Assembly: GCF_030272695.1 (NCBI RefSeq)
Contig: NZ_JARFYN010000001.1
Span: 186,001 to 250,000, forward strand
Source of the DNA: Martinezella calliandrae
GTDB lineage: Bacteria > Pseudomonadota > Alphaproteobacteria > Rhizobiales > Rhizobiaceae
DNA length: 64,000 nt
Reading direction: 5' to 3'
The translations under genes and the position numbers were made by a program. Below the pieces are notes generated by a model that saw only the letters and a list, made by a program, of their open reading frames with translations, ran no database searches and had not been told where the DNA came from. Shown here in pieces: positions 16,419-24,916 of the stretch; positions within the stretch are counted from its first letter, which is position 1, and each line of letters starts with the position of its first letter.

Positions 16419-17440
16419 CAGAACCCGCTTCCAAGCTGCCCGCCATAGCCTTCGCCATGATGCCGTCGCGCACGCAGCATGTTCTGACATCGGAACTGAT
16501 CCAGCGGCTCGATACGGTCGGTCGCGTGCTCGATGCCGCACCTATGGAGCGCTTTGACGACGAAAGGGCGCGAAAGCTGCTTGGCGAGACGGAAATCCTG
16601 ATCACCGGTTGGGGCTCGCCGCCTATCGACGCCGCCGCGCTGGCGCGGGCACCGCATCTGAAATTGGTGGCACACGCAGCCGGAACCGTGAAGGGGCTGA
16701 TCGAGGACAGCCTGTTCGACAGAAGGATATCGGTAAGCCATGCGGCTCAGGCCAATGCCCTGCCGGTCGCCGAATTTACGCTCGCCGCCATCATCTTTGC
16801 CGGCAAGAAGGTCTTCCGTTTTCGCGATATCTATGTCGCCGACCGTCATCGCGGCCGCACGCAGCCGATGCAGAGCCAATCGATCGGCAACTACTGCCGA
16901 ACAGTGGGCATCATCGGCGCATCCCGTATCGGCCGGCGGGTGATCGAACTGCTCGCGCCATTCGACTACAAGATCCTGCTTTGCGATCCGATGGTCGACG
17001 ACACGGACGCACGGCGCCTCGGCGTCGAAAAGACCGAGCTCGACGCCTTGATGGCCCGCGCCGACATCGTCTCGCTTCATGCCCCGTCACTGCCGGCGAC
17101 GCGGCATCTGGTCGACGCTCAACGCCTGTCGCTGATGAAGCCGGGTGCGACCTTCATCAACACGGCGCGCGGCGCGCTGGTCGATGAAGCCGCCCTGCTC
17201 GCGACGCTTAAAACCGGCCGCATCGACGCCATCATAGACGTCACCGATCCCGAAATCCCGGAGCCAAGCTCTGCCTTCTACGAGCTGCCGAATGTCTTCC
17301 TGACGCCGCACATCGCCGGCGCCGTCGGCCTGGAACGCACCCGCCTCGGCGAGATGGCGGTCGAGGAGGTCGTCCGCTTCATCGAGGGCAAGTCCTTGCT
17401 CTACGAAATCCGTCGCGACGACCTGGCGCGCATGGCCTAA
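16415..17440 (+). CDS. D-2-hydroxyacid dehydrogenase (NAD-binding)
   Basis: A 341-residue D-isomer-specific 2-hydroxyacid dehydrogenase. The Rossmann motif is VGIIGASRIGRRV (an Ala-Ser variant of GxGxxG), followed by the family blocks LHAPSLPATRHLVD, LMKPGATFINTARGALVDEAAL and the catalytic-His region NVFLTPHIAGAVG. The Arg of NTARG and the His of TPHIAG are the expected catalytic residues. The ATG overlaps the DUF2264 stop as ATGA; a long in-frame extension upstream lies wholly inside DUF2264 and is rejected. The tight coupling suggests both act on one sugar-acid pathway. Substrate unknown. Confidence 0.92.
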   Translation: MTEPASKLPAIAFAMMPSRTQHVLTSELIQRLDTVGRVLDAAPMERFDDERARKLLGETEILITGWGSPPIDAAALARAPHLKLVAHAAGTVKGLIEDSLFDRRISVSHAAQANALPVAEFTLAAIIFAGKKVFRFRDIYVADRHRGRTQPMQSQSIGNYCRTVGIIGASRIGRRVIELLAPFDYKILLCDPMVDDTDARRLGVEKTELDALMARADIVSLHAPSLPATRHLVDAQRLSLMKPGATFINTARGALVDEAALLATLKTGRIDAIIDVTDPEIPEPSSAFYELPNVFLTPHIAGAVGLERTRLGEMAVEEVVRFIEGKSLLYEIRRDDLARMA

Positions 17441-17641
17441 AGCCTCGGAATTATCACCAAACCGCCCCATTTCGGCACGGGCGGAAAACCCGATTTTAAT
17501 CATTCCGGGCTAGTAATCTCGCTGCGCGTGCCCGCCAAAATTTCGGCTACGAATTTTTGGAAGGGACCATGCGCCAACAAGTTGTTGTTGCGTCCTTTGC
17601 GTCCACAAGACGCGCGGCGTGGCGATGAAGAGGTTCTAGTC

Positions 17642-18229
17642 ATGCGTACCCGTATCCTATCCATCGCCGCCGTACTGCTGTTCGCCGTGCTGGCAGGCTG
17701 CGCCACAGCTCCGTCCCATACCCGCAATGTCTGCGCGATCTTCGATCAGCGCGACGGCTGGTTCAACAATTGGCAGCGCGCCGCCGAGCGTACCGAGCGG
17801 GAATATGGCGTGCCCGTGCCGATCCTGATGGCGACGATCTACGCAGAGTCCGGCTTCCAGCCGCATGCCCGGCCGCCGCGCAGAAAGCTGCTCGGCTTCA
17901 TTCCGTGGACGCGGCCTTCCAGTGCCTACGGCTATTCTCAGGCGCTCGACGGCGCCTGGGATCACTATCAGCGCGACACGGGCCGCTGGGGCGCACGCCG
18001 CTCGGACTTCGCCGACGCGATCGAATTCATCGGCTGGTATCACGCCCAGAGCCATGCTCGGAACGGAATCCCGCTGAACGATCCCTACAATCTTTATCTG
18101 GCTTATTATGTTGGTTGGAAGGGCTATCAGCAGGGAGCCTGGCGCGGCAATGCCGACCTGGAGCGCACTGCCCAGAAGGTCGCCAGCATGTCCGCGCTCT
18201 ATGCCTCGCAGTTGCGCACTTGTAACTGA
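17642..18229 (+). CDS. lipoprotein with lytic-transglycosylase-like (SLT) fold
   Basis: A 195-residue outer-envelope lipoprotein. The signal peptide ends in the lipobox LAGC with Cys20 as lipidation site. The mature protein contains VPILMATIYAESGFQPHARP, in which the Glu of the AESGF block is the expected transglycosylase catalytic acid, followed by AYGYSQALDGAWDHY. The domain is compact, near the length of single-domain SLT proteins. The ATG at 17642 has AAGAGG upstream; an earlier in-frame start would add 38 residues before the signal peptide. A murein-cleaving role is inferred from the fold. Confidence 0.85.
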   Translation: MRTRILSIAAVLLFAVLAGCATAPSHTRNVCAIFDQRDGWFNNWQRAAERTEREYGVPVPILMATIYAESGFQPHARPPRRKLLGFIPWTRPSSAYGYSQALDGAWDHYQRDTGRWGARRSDFADAIEFIGWYHAQSHARNGIPLNDPYNLYLAYYVGWKGYQQGAWRGNADLERTAQKVASMSALYASQLRTCN

Positions 18230-18256
18230 ACTGATGTTGCCGGTCGAGGCGAGCCG

Positions 18257-19519
18257 CTAAGGCCGCGCCTCGAGCAAATTGAGCCCCTCATCCTGGCCCC
18301 AGATATCGGCGAGCGACACCTGCTGGCCGGTTCGGCTGCTTTCCAGTGCCGCGATACCGCAGAGAACCGAGAGCGCGCCGGCGCGGGAGCCCGCGCGCTG
18401 CCGCAGCTCGTCATTCGGCCCGGACCGCAGCAGCATGTTGCGCAGCCGATCGTCGCCGCCGTAGTGGCCGCCCGAGGAATAGGGCACCCAGATGCGCTCG
18501 ACATCGCTGAAATTCTTCATGACGACGATCTCGTCGGCCGGCGGTGTCGTCCAATGCTGCTTCTCATATTGCCGCAGCTCGATACGGCCCTTGTGACCAT
18601 TGAAAGCGATGTGGTGACCCTCGATCGGCATGTAGGTGTTCAGCGAATAGGAGACGTTGACGCCGTTGCGATAGCGAATCGCGGCAACCATCGTGTCGGG
18701 AATATCGATGTCCTCGCGGAAGACGCAGGCGTCGCGGACATAGCCATCAATCGTGGACGGGTCTTCATAAAGGCTCTCAAAGAGCGGCGTGGCGCTGATA
18801 TCGAGATAATAATCGCACTCGTCCTTGTACCGACAGGTGCGACAGCGCTCGCCGCGAAAAGGACCCTTGCGGCCATAATGCTTGAGATCGGCAAAGGCGG
18901 ACACCGTTTCCGGATCAGAATCGAGGTACCAGTTCAGAAGGTCGAAATGGTGTGTCGCCTTGTGAACGAAGAGACTGCCGGAATTTTCGACAAAGGCATG
19001 CCAGCGTCGAAAATAATCGGCGCCGTGACTGGTATCGAGATACCAATGAAAATCGACCGACGTGACATCCCCGATAGCGCCGGAGTTGATGAGTTCTTTG
19101 ATCTTCGCTGCCGTCGGCGCGAAACGATAGTTGAAGGATACATCGAGCCGCTTGCCCGTCCGCGCCTCGGCATTGAGGATGCGTTTGATCTTGTCGACAG
19201 TCGTCGTCATCGGCTTTTCACTGATGACATTGGCGCCGGCTTCCAGCGCCTTGACGATCAGGTCATCATGGGTGGAATCGCGGGTACAGACGATGACGAG
19301 ATCGGGCGTTTCGATCCGCAGCAACTCGTCGAAATCGGTATAGACGGGCACCGAGGTGCCGATATATTCCAGCGCGCGCTTGGCTCGCATCGCGTTCAGA
19401 TCGCAGACGGCGACCAGCTCAACTTCGTTGCTCCATCTCTCGACCAGATCCTTGCCCCACATGGTGGCGCCGCGATTGCCCGTGCCGACCAGGGCATAGC
19501 GTTTCTTCGATGACGGCAT
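18257..19519 (-). CDS. Gfo/Idh/MocA family oxidoreductase with Cys-rich insert
   Basis: A 420-residue dehydrogenase, longer than the usual 330-390. The Rossmann motif is ALVGTGNRGATMWG, the EKP motif is in ISEKPMTTTVDK, and the substrate domain contains SLFVHKATHHFDLLNWYL. A distinctive insert near residue 220 reads RGERCRTCRYKDECDYY; its cysteines might bind a metal, which is unusual for the family. GGAGG stands before the ATG. It lies convergent with the SLT lipoprotein and upstream of RIME-like DNA. Probable substrate class is a sugar or sugar acid. Confidence 0.9.
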   Translation of the reverse strand: MPSSKKRYALVGTGNRGATMWGKDLVERWSNEVELVAVCDLNAMRAKRALEYIGTSVPVYTDFDELLRIETPDLVIVCTRDSTHDDLIVKALEAGANVISEKPMTTTVDKIKRILNAEARTGKRLDVSFNYRFAPTAAKIKELINSGAIGDVTSVDFHWYLDTSHGADYFRRWHAFVENSGSLFVHKATHHFDLLNWYLDSDPETVSAFADLKHYGRKGPFRGERCRTCRYKDECDYYLDISATPLFESLYEDPSTIDGYVRDACVFREDIDIPDTMVAAIRYRNGVNVSYSLNTYMPIEGHHIAFNGHKGRIELRQYEKQHWTTPPADEIVVMKNFSDVERIWVPYSSGGHYGGDDRLRNMLLRSGPNDELRQRAGSRAGALSVLCGIAALESSRTGQQVSLADIWGQDEGLNLLEARP

Positions 19520-19580
19520 GTTTTTCCTCCAGAATCTGCAATTACGATGGTCAGGTCAGCCTGCTCGGCCGCACCTCGTT

Positions 19581-19722
19581 GCCTGGTCCCTCACCCTAAC
19601 CCTCGGGGCAACGGGGGTTTATCGTGCATGATGTTGCCTTGATCCTAGTGGTTGGATCGATTGGCTTGCTCCGCAGTCCCCCGGCCGCCTGAGCGGGGGA
19701 GAGGACTAGGGTGAGGGCCATG
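19581..19722. repeat. RIME-like intergenic palindromic element, copy 4
   Basis: The ends GCCTGGTCCCTCACCCTAAC and CTAGGGTGAGGGCC are inverted relative to each other, with an internal GAGCGGGGGAGAGG arm. It fills most of the gap between two minus-strand genes; no gene is seen in it. Confidence 0.65.
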
Positions 19723-19767
19723 CACGACAGTACGTCAAAGACAAACGCGCCTGGCTCAACCAGGGTC

Positions 19768-21189
19768 CTACTTCGGCGACGCCTCCATCGCGCTCCAGTC
19801 CGGCTCGACGGACGAACCGAGGCCGATCGCGCCGATGACCGAACCAATGGCGATCCTTCCACGCTCGATCTTCATCCGAGTCCGCCCGTCGCCAACGGCA
19901 TACAAATCAGAATGAACCCGCGCGAAAGCCGCCTGCTCAGCCTCGAGGGCGCCGGCCATGCCATCGACGTAGTGATGGCCGTTGCGCTCAATATGCGTCA
20001 TGCCGATCAGCGAGGCGAGCGCCAGATCCTGTTGTACCGCGAGGCCGCCCTGTGTCGTCAGGTCCTCCGCCGACATGAAATAGGCGGTGCCGTCATCGGC
20101 GCTCCACTTGGCAACGCGCGCACGGTTCAGCAGCGAGCGATAGAAGCCCTTGCAGGATTTGGAAGAGATCCCGGTATAACCGAGCCGCCTAGCTGTGACG
20201 AAAGCATTGATATCGGCATCGGATTCATCGATCTCGACCGGCTTGAAGGCGGCGAGTGCCGCGACCGGCTTCTCGAAGGCATGGGCTCGGGCAATTGGCT
20301 GCTCGACAAACAGGATCGAAGCCGCAAACCGGGCGAGCCGCGGCTCAGCCTTGATGCGCGCCAGTAAATCGGCGACGGCTTCGGCGGAGCCAAATTGCTC
20401 ATTGCCGTCAAGGGTTACGGAATAGGCCGGCATCTTGGCGTCGATAACAGCGGCGATGCGGCAGAGACGGTCGATATCGGCATCGGGAACACCAGACACC
20501 TTCACTTTGAAGAAGGTCAGGCCATAGGCGTCGATCGCCTCTTCGAAGCTCTCCGGCAGGCCGTCATTCAGACGATCGGCCACTTGGATGTCGCCTGCGC
20601 GGATGGCATCGACCAGACCGACCGTGTGGCGCGCGGCAAGGCTTTCGGCCGGTGCCAATTTCGACAGGAAACCCCGCAGGTCGAAACCTGCCAAATCGGG
20701 GGCCGTCGATGCATCGATGCCGGGGCGATTGGCCCTGATCGCCTGCGCGACAGGCAACCCTTCCAGCCGGCAAAGAGCATCGAGAATCGCCCGATTGGCG
20801 AGCGCCAAGCCGAAGGACGCGACAAGGCCGTTCAGTGTCTCGGCCGCGGCCCGCGCATGATGGGCTGCTTCGACGGCCGAATGCAGCGAGAAAGCCGTGC
20901 CCAATCCCGCACCTTTCAGGGCGTCGAGCGCTAGCGCCAGCGAACGGCGAAGCTGGTTCTCATTGTCGGCGTTGGAGAGTTCCGGCGATTTATCGAACCA
21001 TTTCGGCACCATCAGCTCCGCCGCCATGCCGCTCGCCGAACTGCCGCGGTTGTCTTCGATGCGGACACGCAGAAAAATCTGCCGCGCGTGCCGCAGCGTC
21101 GCCGCTCCAAAGCGGAAAGGAAGCCGCAATGTCACCGGCCGTTCGAAAGTCTCGGCCTCGACAAGTCTGATTTTCAACGGTTCGATCAT
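19768..21189 (-). CDS. enolase-superfamily (mandelate racemase/muconate lactonizing-like) enzyme
   Basis: A 473-residue protein with an enolase-superfamily barrel. Expected residues are visible in order: the KxK motif in FFKVKVSG, first metal ligand in TLDGNEQF, second in LFVEQPIAR, third in PVEIDESDAD, and a lysine in the ISSKSCKGFYRS block. This supports a functional metal-dependent proton-abstracting enzyme (dehydratase or racemase). It is about 100 residues longer than typical members, with extra sequence at both ends. It lies in a run of dehydrogenase genes, consistent with sugar-acid catabolism. Substrate cannot be read. Confidence 0.8.
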   Translation of the reverse strand: MIEPLKIRLVEAETFERPVTLRLPFRFGAATLRHARQIFLRVRIEDNRGSSASGMAAELMVPKWFDKSPELSNADNENQLRRSLALALDALKGAGLGTAFSLHSAVEAAHHARAAAETLNGLVASFGLALANRAILDALCRLEGLPVAQAIRANRPGIDASTAPDLAGFDLRGFLSKLAPAESLAARHTVGLVDAIRAGDIQVADRLNDGLPESFEEAIDAYGLTFFKVKVSGVPDADIDRLCRIAAVIDAKMPAYSVTLDGNEQFGSAEAVADLLARIKAEPRLARFAASILFVEQPIARAHAFEKPVAALAAFKPVEIDESDADINAFVTARRLGYTGISSKSCKGFYRSLLNRARVAKWSADDGTAYFMSAEDLTTQGGLAVQQDLALASLIGMTHIERNGHHYVDGMAGALEAEQAAFARVHSDLYAVGDGRTRMKIERGRIAIGSVIGAIGLGSSVEPDWSAMEASPK

Positions 21190-21244
21190 CGGTTCAGACA
21201 GCTCCTGTGATTGTCAGGCTGAGTCCCACCGTGCCGCTTCTGCG

Positions 21245-21399
21245 TGCCTGGCCCCTCGCCCCGGCCCTCTCCCCGCAAGCGGGGCGAGGGAATTCTATTG
21301 CGCCAAGCGCCGCTTTGCGCGAATGGTAAGCACGCCTTTGCCCGGTCGTCCCCTCTCCTCACAAAAGCGGTGAGATGGCTGGGGCGCGGGGCCAGGCGG
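21245..21399. repeat. RIME-like intergenic palindromic element, copy 5
   Basis: The ends GCCTGGCCCCTCGCCCC and GGGGCGCGGGGCCAGGC are near inverted repeats; an internal CTCTCCCCGCAAGCGGGG hairpin is present. It occupies the gap between the enolase-like gene and the next dehydrogenase gene. Confidence 0.7.
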
Positions 21400-21458
21400 A
21401 TAGAGGCAGCACCCGCGGGATATCGCGGCCATCCCAATATTTGGGGAGCCATCATCCC

Positions 21459-22604
21459 TCAAATCTCCAGCGGCTCAACATCAAGCCAGCGGCGCTCGGC
21501 CCAGCTCTTCAGACCGAGAGAAGCGAGCTGGACGCCCTTGGCGCCTTCCGTCAGCGTGTGGCGCCAGGGCGCGTCTTCGAGCACGTGGCGCAGGAACATT
21601 TCCCACTGGATCTTGAAGCCGTTTTCGTAGATCTGATTGTCCGGCACTTCGTCCCAGGTATTGTAGAAGTCGATCGTCTGCGGCTGGTCGGGATTCCAGA
21701 CCGGCTTTGGCGTGTTGACACGATGTTGAGTCCAGCACCGCGTCAGTCCCGCCACCGCCGAGCCATGCGTGCCGTCCACCTGGAAGGTCACGAGGTCATC
21801 GCGGCGCACACGCACGGCCCAGGAGGAATTGATGTGGGCGATGACGCCACCTTCCAGTTCGAATGTGGCGTAAGCCGCATCGTCGGCATCCGCTACATAA
21901 CGGTGGCCGGCCTCATCGACGCGTTCGGGAATATGGGTGGCGCCCAGGCAACTGATGGCCTTCACCGGTCCGAAGAGATTGTCGAGCACATAGCGCCAGT
22001 GGCAGAGCATATCGAGGATGATGCCGCCGCCGTCTTTCTTGCGATAGTTCCACGACGGGCGCTGCGCCGACTGCCAGTCGCCTTCGAATACCCAATAGCC
22101 GAATTCGCCGCGCACGGAGAGGATCTTGCCGAAGAAATTGCTATCGCGGAGCATAGCGATCTTGCGGAGGCCCGGCAGAAACAGCTTGTCTTGTACGACG
22201 CCGTTCTTCAGGCCGGAGGCCTTGGCCTTGCGGGCGAGCGCTATCGCCGTATCGAAGTCGACGGAGATCGGCTTTTCACAATAGACATGCTTGCCGGCGT
22301 CCAGCGCCCTCGAAATCAGCTCGGCGCGCATCTGGGTGGTCGCCGCGTCGAAGAAGATCGCATCGTTTTGATCCGCGAGCGCGCCCTCGAGATCGGTTGT
22401 CCAGCGTTCGATGCCGTATTTGCGGGCAAGCACCTCCAGCCGCGCCGCATTGCGGCCGACAAGCACCGGATCGGGCATGACTCGTTCGCCGTTCGACAGC
22501 AGTACGCCGCCTTCAGCGCGAAGCGCCACGATCGAGCGGATGAGATGCTGGTTCAGCCCCATGCGTCCCGTGACACCATGCATGATGATACCAACGCGCT
22601 TCAT
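21459..22604 (-). CDS. Gfo/Idh/MocA family oxidoreductase
   Basis: A 381-residue dehydrogenase. The N-terminal cofactor region is atypical, VGIIMHGVTGRMGLNQHLI, resembling a GxxGxMG nucleotide loop rather than GxGxxG. The EKP motif is intact in YCEKPISVDFD, and the C-terminal domain contains GGGIILDMLCHWRYVLDNL. AGGAGG stands before the ATG. A perfect 16-bp palindrome 72 bases upstream of the start matches one in front of the TetR/transporter pair, so this gene is probably in the TetR regulon. Substrate unknown. Confidence 0.88.
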   Translation of the reverse strand: MKRVGIIMHGVTGRMGLNQHLIRSIVALRAEGGVLLSNGERVMPDPVLVGRNAARLEVLARKYGIERWTTDLEGALADQNDAIFFDAATTQMRAELISRALDAGKHVYCEKPISVDFDTAIALARKAKASGLKNGVVQDKLFLPGLRKIAMLRDSNFFGKILSVRGEFGYWVFEGDWQSAQRPSWNYRKKDGGGIILDMLCHWRYVLDNLFGPVKAISCLGATHIPERVDEAGHRYVADADDAAYATFELEGGVIAHINSSWAVRVRRDDLVTFQVDGTHGSAVAGLTRCWTQHRVNTPKPVWNPDQPQTIDFYNTWDEVPDNQIYENGFKIQWEMFLRHVLEDAPWRHTLTEGAKGVQLASLGLKSWAERRWLDVEPLEI

Positions 22605-22675
22605 GATCCCTCCTGTATATTTGACCCGTCTCCCCCCAGAGTCAGGAAAAGCAAAGGCTTGGTTGACCTGCCAAG

Positions 22676-22691
22676 GTAACTATATAGTTAC
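22676..22691. promoter_or_regulatory. TetR-type operator, perfect 16-bp palindrome
   Basis: GTAACTATATAGTTAC is a perfect palindrome upstream of the minus-strand dehydrogenase gene. A second copy matching at 13 of 16 positions lies at 23560-23575. Size and symmetry fit a TetR dimer site. Confidence 0.7.
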
Positions 22692-22748
22692 ACGATCGCG
22701 CGATATCTCCGGATTTGTCAATTGCCTTTCGAAAATTTCTGACAGTGG

Positions 22749-23450
22749 TCAGGCCTTGATCGAGGCCAGGGTCACCGCAACGATGTGCTCGCCCCAGGTT
22801 TTCAGCGCTGCCGGCGCCGTCAGCTTTCGGGCGAAAATCGTCGAAAGCGTATGGCGATTGGACAGGTAGAAGAAACCGAGCGCGGCGATGGTAAGGTAAA
22901 CGGACACCGGATCAATGCCCGGCCGAAAGATACCGGCTGCTTCACCTCGTCGCAGTACGTCGGCGAGCTCGTCGATGAAGTGCGAGTGCATCGCCGAAAT
23001 CTTGTCGGAACGCTTCAGATAGCGTGCTTCATGTAGGTTTTCGGTGACAAGCAGGCTCAAGAATTCCGGATGGTCGAGAAAATGATGCCAGGTGAAGAGC
23101 GCAAGCTCTCGCACCCCTTCCTCGGGATCGCGGTTGGCAAGATCGAGAATCTTCTCGGCGCTGCGGATCGCTGCATAGGTCGCTTCCAGCACGGCAACGT
23201 AAAGCCCCTCCTTGTCGCCGAAATAGTGATAGAGCATGCGCTTGTTGGTCTGCGCCCGCGCCGCGATCGCATCCACTCTGGCGCCGCCAAAGCCATGCGC
23301 GGCGAATTCCTCCGTCGCCGCTTCCAGGATCGTTGCATGGGTGCGCTGCGGATTGCGCGGCGCCCTCTTCGGAGCCGTTTCCGAATTCCCGTAAACGCCT
23401 GCTTTCGCTGATTTTTCCGTTCCTTGCGTTGCTCTGGCCACCATGGACAT
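22749..23450 (-). CDS. TetR family transcriptional regulator
   Basis: A 233-residue regulator. The N-terminal helix-turn-helix is clear: ILEAATEEFAAHGFGGARVD, then AARAQTNKRMLYHYFGDKEGLY. The C-terminal ligand domain resembles the AcrR/RutR-like group. The ATG at 23450 follows GGGAGGAAAA; a second ATG two codons on is also possible. A further 39 codons upstream are open but reach into the operator region and lack family similarity. It lies between two matching palindromes, so it probably represses both the neighbouring dehydrogenase gene and the divergent ABC transporter operon. TetR control of a sugar transporter is uncommon. Confidence 0.9.
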   Translation of the reverse strand: MSMVARATQGTEKSAKAGVYGNSETAPKRAPRNPQRTHATILEAATEEFAAHGFGGARVDAIAARAQTNKRMLYHYFGDKEGLYVAVLEATYAAIRSAEKILDLANRDPEEGVRELALFTWHHFLDHPEFLSLLVTENLHEARYLKRSDKISAMHSHFIDELADVLRRGEAAGIFRPGIDPVSVYLTIAALGFFYLSNRHTLSTIFARKLTAPAALKTWGEHIVAVTLASIKA

Positions 23451-23559
23451 TTTTCCTCCCCGATCTATCTCTTTCGCAACGGACGCTCCAGCCTCAGCGC
23501 TGGTCGTTTTGATTGTGATACGATTGACGCTTGACAGCGGTCGCGTTTCTATCCAACTT

Positions 23560-23575
23560 GTAACCAAATAGTTAT
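23560..23575. promoter_or_regulatory. second TetR-type operator
   Basis: GTAACCAAATAGTTAT matches the perfect palindrome at 22676-22691 at 13 of 16 positions and retains both GTAAC and GTTA half-sites. It lies between the TetR gene and the divergent binding-protein gene, about 50 bases before the latter's start. Confidence 0.6.
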
Positions 23576-23625
23576 ATCATGGAAAGCAGTTCGTAAATCA
23601 CCGGTTAACTGGGGAGGAGACCAGG

Positions 23626-24912
23626 ATGACTTTCGCGATCAATCGCCGGCAATTACTAGCTGGTATGGCAGCCACCGCCGCTTTCGGCGGTATCGGGCTC
23701 GGCCGCGCCAACGCGGCAACCTCGATGCGCTTTCTGTGGTGGGGTTCGAAGGAGCGAACCGACCGCACGCTAGCGGCCATCAAAGCCTATCAGGCCAAGA
23801 ATGCCGACGTTTCCATCGCTGGCGAGTCCTTCGGCTGGGACAATTACTGGACACGTCTGGCCACCCAGACCGCGGGCGGCAATGCACCCGACCTGATCCA
23901 GATGGATTATCGCTACATCTTCGAATATGCGCGCCGCGGCACGCTGCTCGACTTCACGCCCTATATGGGAAAGGCCCTGGCGATCGACGATTTCGGCGTG
24001 CCCAACATCGATTCCGGCAAGGTCGACGGCAAGCTTTACGGCGTCAATCTCGGCGTCAATTCCAGCATGGCCGCCGTCAACACCGTCGCCTGGGCGGAAG
24101 CGGGCGTCGAGCCGATGCACGACGGCATGACTTGGGATCAATTCGCTGAGGCATGCGCCAAGGTGACGGCTGCCGGCAAGCGCCGCGGATTCTATGGCTC
24201 GCAGGACGCGAGCGGCGTCGAGCCCTCTTTCGAATGCTGGCTGCGCCAGCGCGGCAAGGCCCTTTATACCCCCGACGGCAAGCTCGCCTTGGAGGCCAAG
24301 GACGCCGCGGATTGGTTTGCCTTCTGGGGCCATATGCGCGATATCAAAGCCTGCGTGCCGGCCGATGTCCAAGCACTTGATCAGCTGACCATCGAGACGA
24401 ACATGATCGCGCTGCGCAAAGCAGCTGTCTGTTTCGCCCATTCCAACCAGTTCATCGCCATCCAGGGCCTCGGCAAGGAAAAGCTTGACCTCTTCGCCTA
24501 TCCGAATCCCGGCCCGGACAGCAAACCCGGCCAATATTTGAAGCCGGCGATGCTGATGTCGGTTTCGGCGACATCGCCCAACAAGGACGCTGCGGTCGCC
24601 TTCGTCAACTATCTGGTGGAAGACCCTGACGGCACCAAGGCGCTCGGCGTCGAGCGCGGCGTTCCGGCTTCCTCCAAGATCCGCGGGCTGTTGACGCCGG
24701 ATCTCGATGCCGCAAGCAAGCAGGTCGTCGACTATATCGGCCGCCTGACGCCGCAGGTCGGGGCGCTGCCGCCGTCCCCGCCGAACGGCGCCGGCGAAAA
24801 TGCCTTCCTGCTGAAGAAGATCGCCGAGGAAGTAGCCTTCGGCAGAACCAGCGCGCAGGACGCTGGAGCGAAGTTCGTCGAACAGGCGGCGGCAAACGTA
24901 ACGCGAGGCTAA
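23626..24912 (+). CDS. extracellular sugar-binding protein of ABC transporter (Tat signal)
   Basis: A 428-residue solute-binding protein. The signal peptide is of twin-arginine type (INRRQLLAGMAATAAFGG) with probable cleavage after GRANA. The mature part begins SMRFLWWGSKERTDRT and contains APDLIQMDYRYIFEYARRG; it is paralogous to the orphan binding protein at 12039. GGGGAGGAG stands before the ATG. It is followed after 4 bases by the first permease gene, so it heads a plus-strand operon with two permeases, two dehydrogenases and the ATPase. Transport of folded binding protein by Tat is inferred from the RR motif. Ligand undetermined. Confidence 0.92.
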   Translation: MTFAINRRQLLAGMAATAAFGGIGLGRANAATSMRFLWWGSKERTDRTLAAIKAYQAKNADVSIAGESFGWDNYWTRLATQTAGGNAPDLIQMDYRYIFEYARRGTLLDFTPYMGKALAIDDFGVPNIDSGKVDGKLYGVNLGVNSSMAAVNTVAWAEAGVEPMHDGMTWDQFAEACAKVTAAGKRRGFYGSQDASGVEPSFECWLRQRGKALYTPDGKLALEAKDAADWFAFWGHMRDIKACVPADVQALDQLTIETNMIALRKAAVCFAHSNQFIAIQGLGKEKLDLFAYPNPGPDSKPGQYLKPAMLMSVSATSPNKDAAVAFVNYLVEDPDGTKALGVERGVPASSKIRGLLTPDLDAASKQVVDYIGRLTPQVGALPPSPPNGAGENAFLLKKIAEEVAFGRTSAQDAGAKFVEQAAANVTRG

Positions 24913-24916
24913 TACC

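Noticed and set aside
17462..17484. CCGCCC/GGGCGG hairpin after the 2-hydroxyacid dehydrogenase as a terminator
   Set aside because: Stem of only 6 bp with no adjacent T run; too weak to call.
18464..19513. Plus-strand frame of 349 codons
   Set aside because: Antisense shadow of the Gfo/Idh/MocA gene at 18257-19519, which has intact family motifs and a good ribosome binding site.
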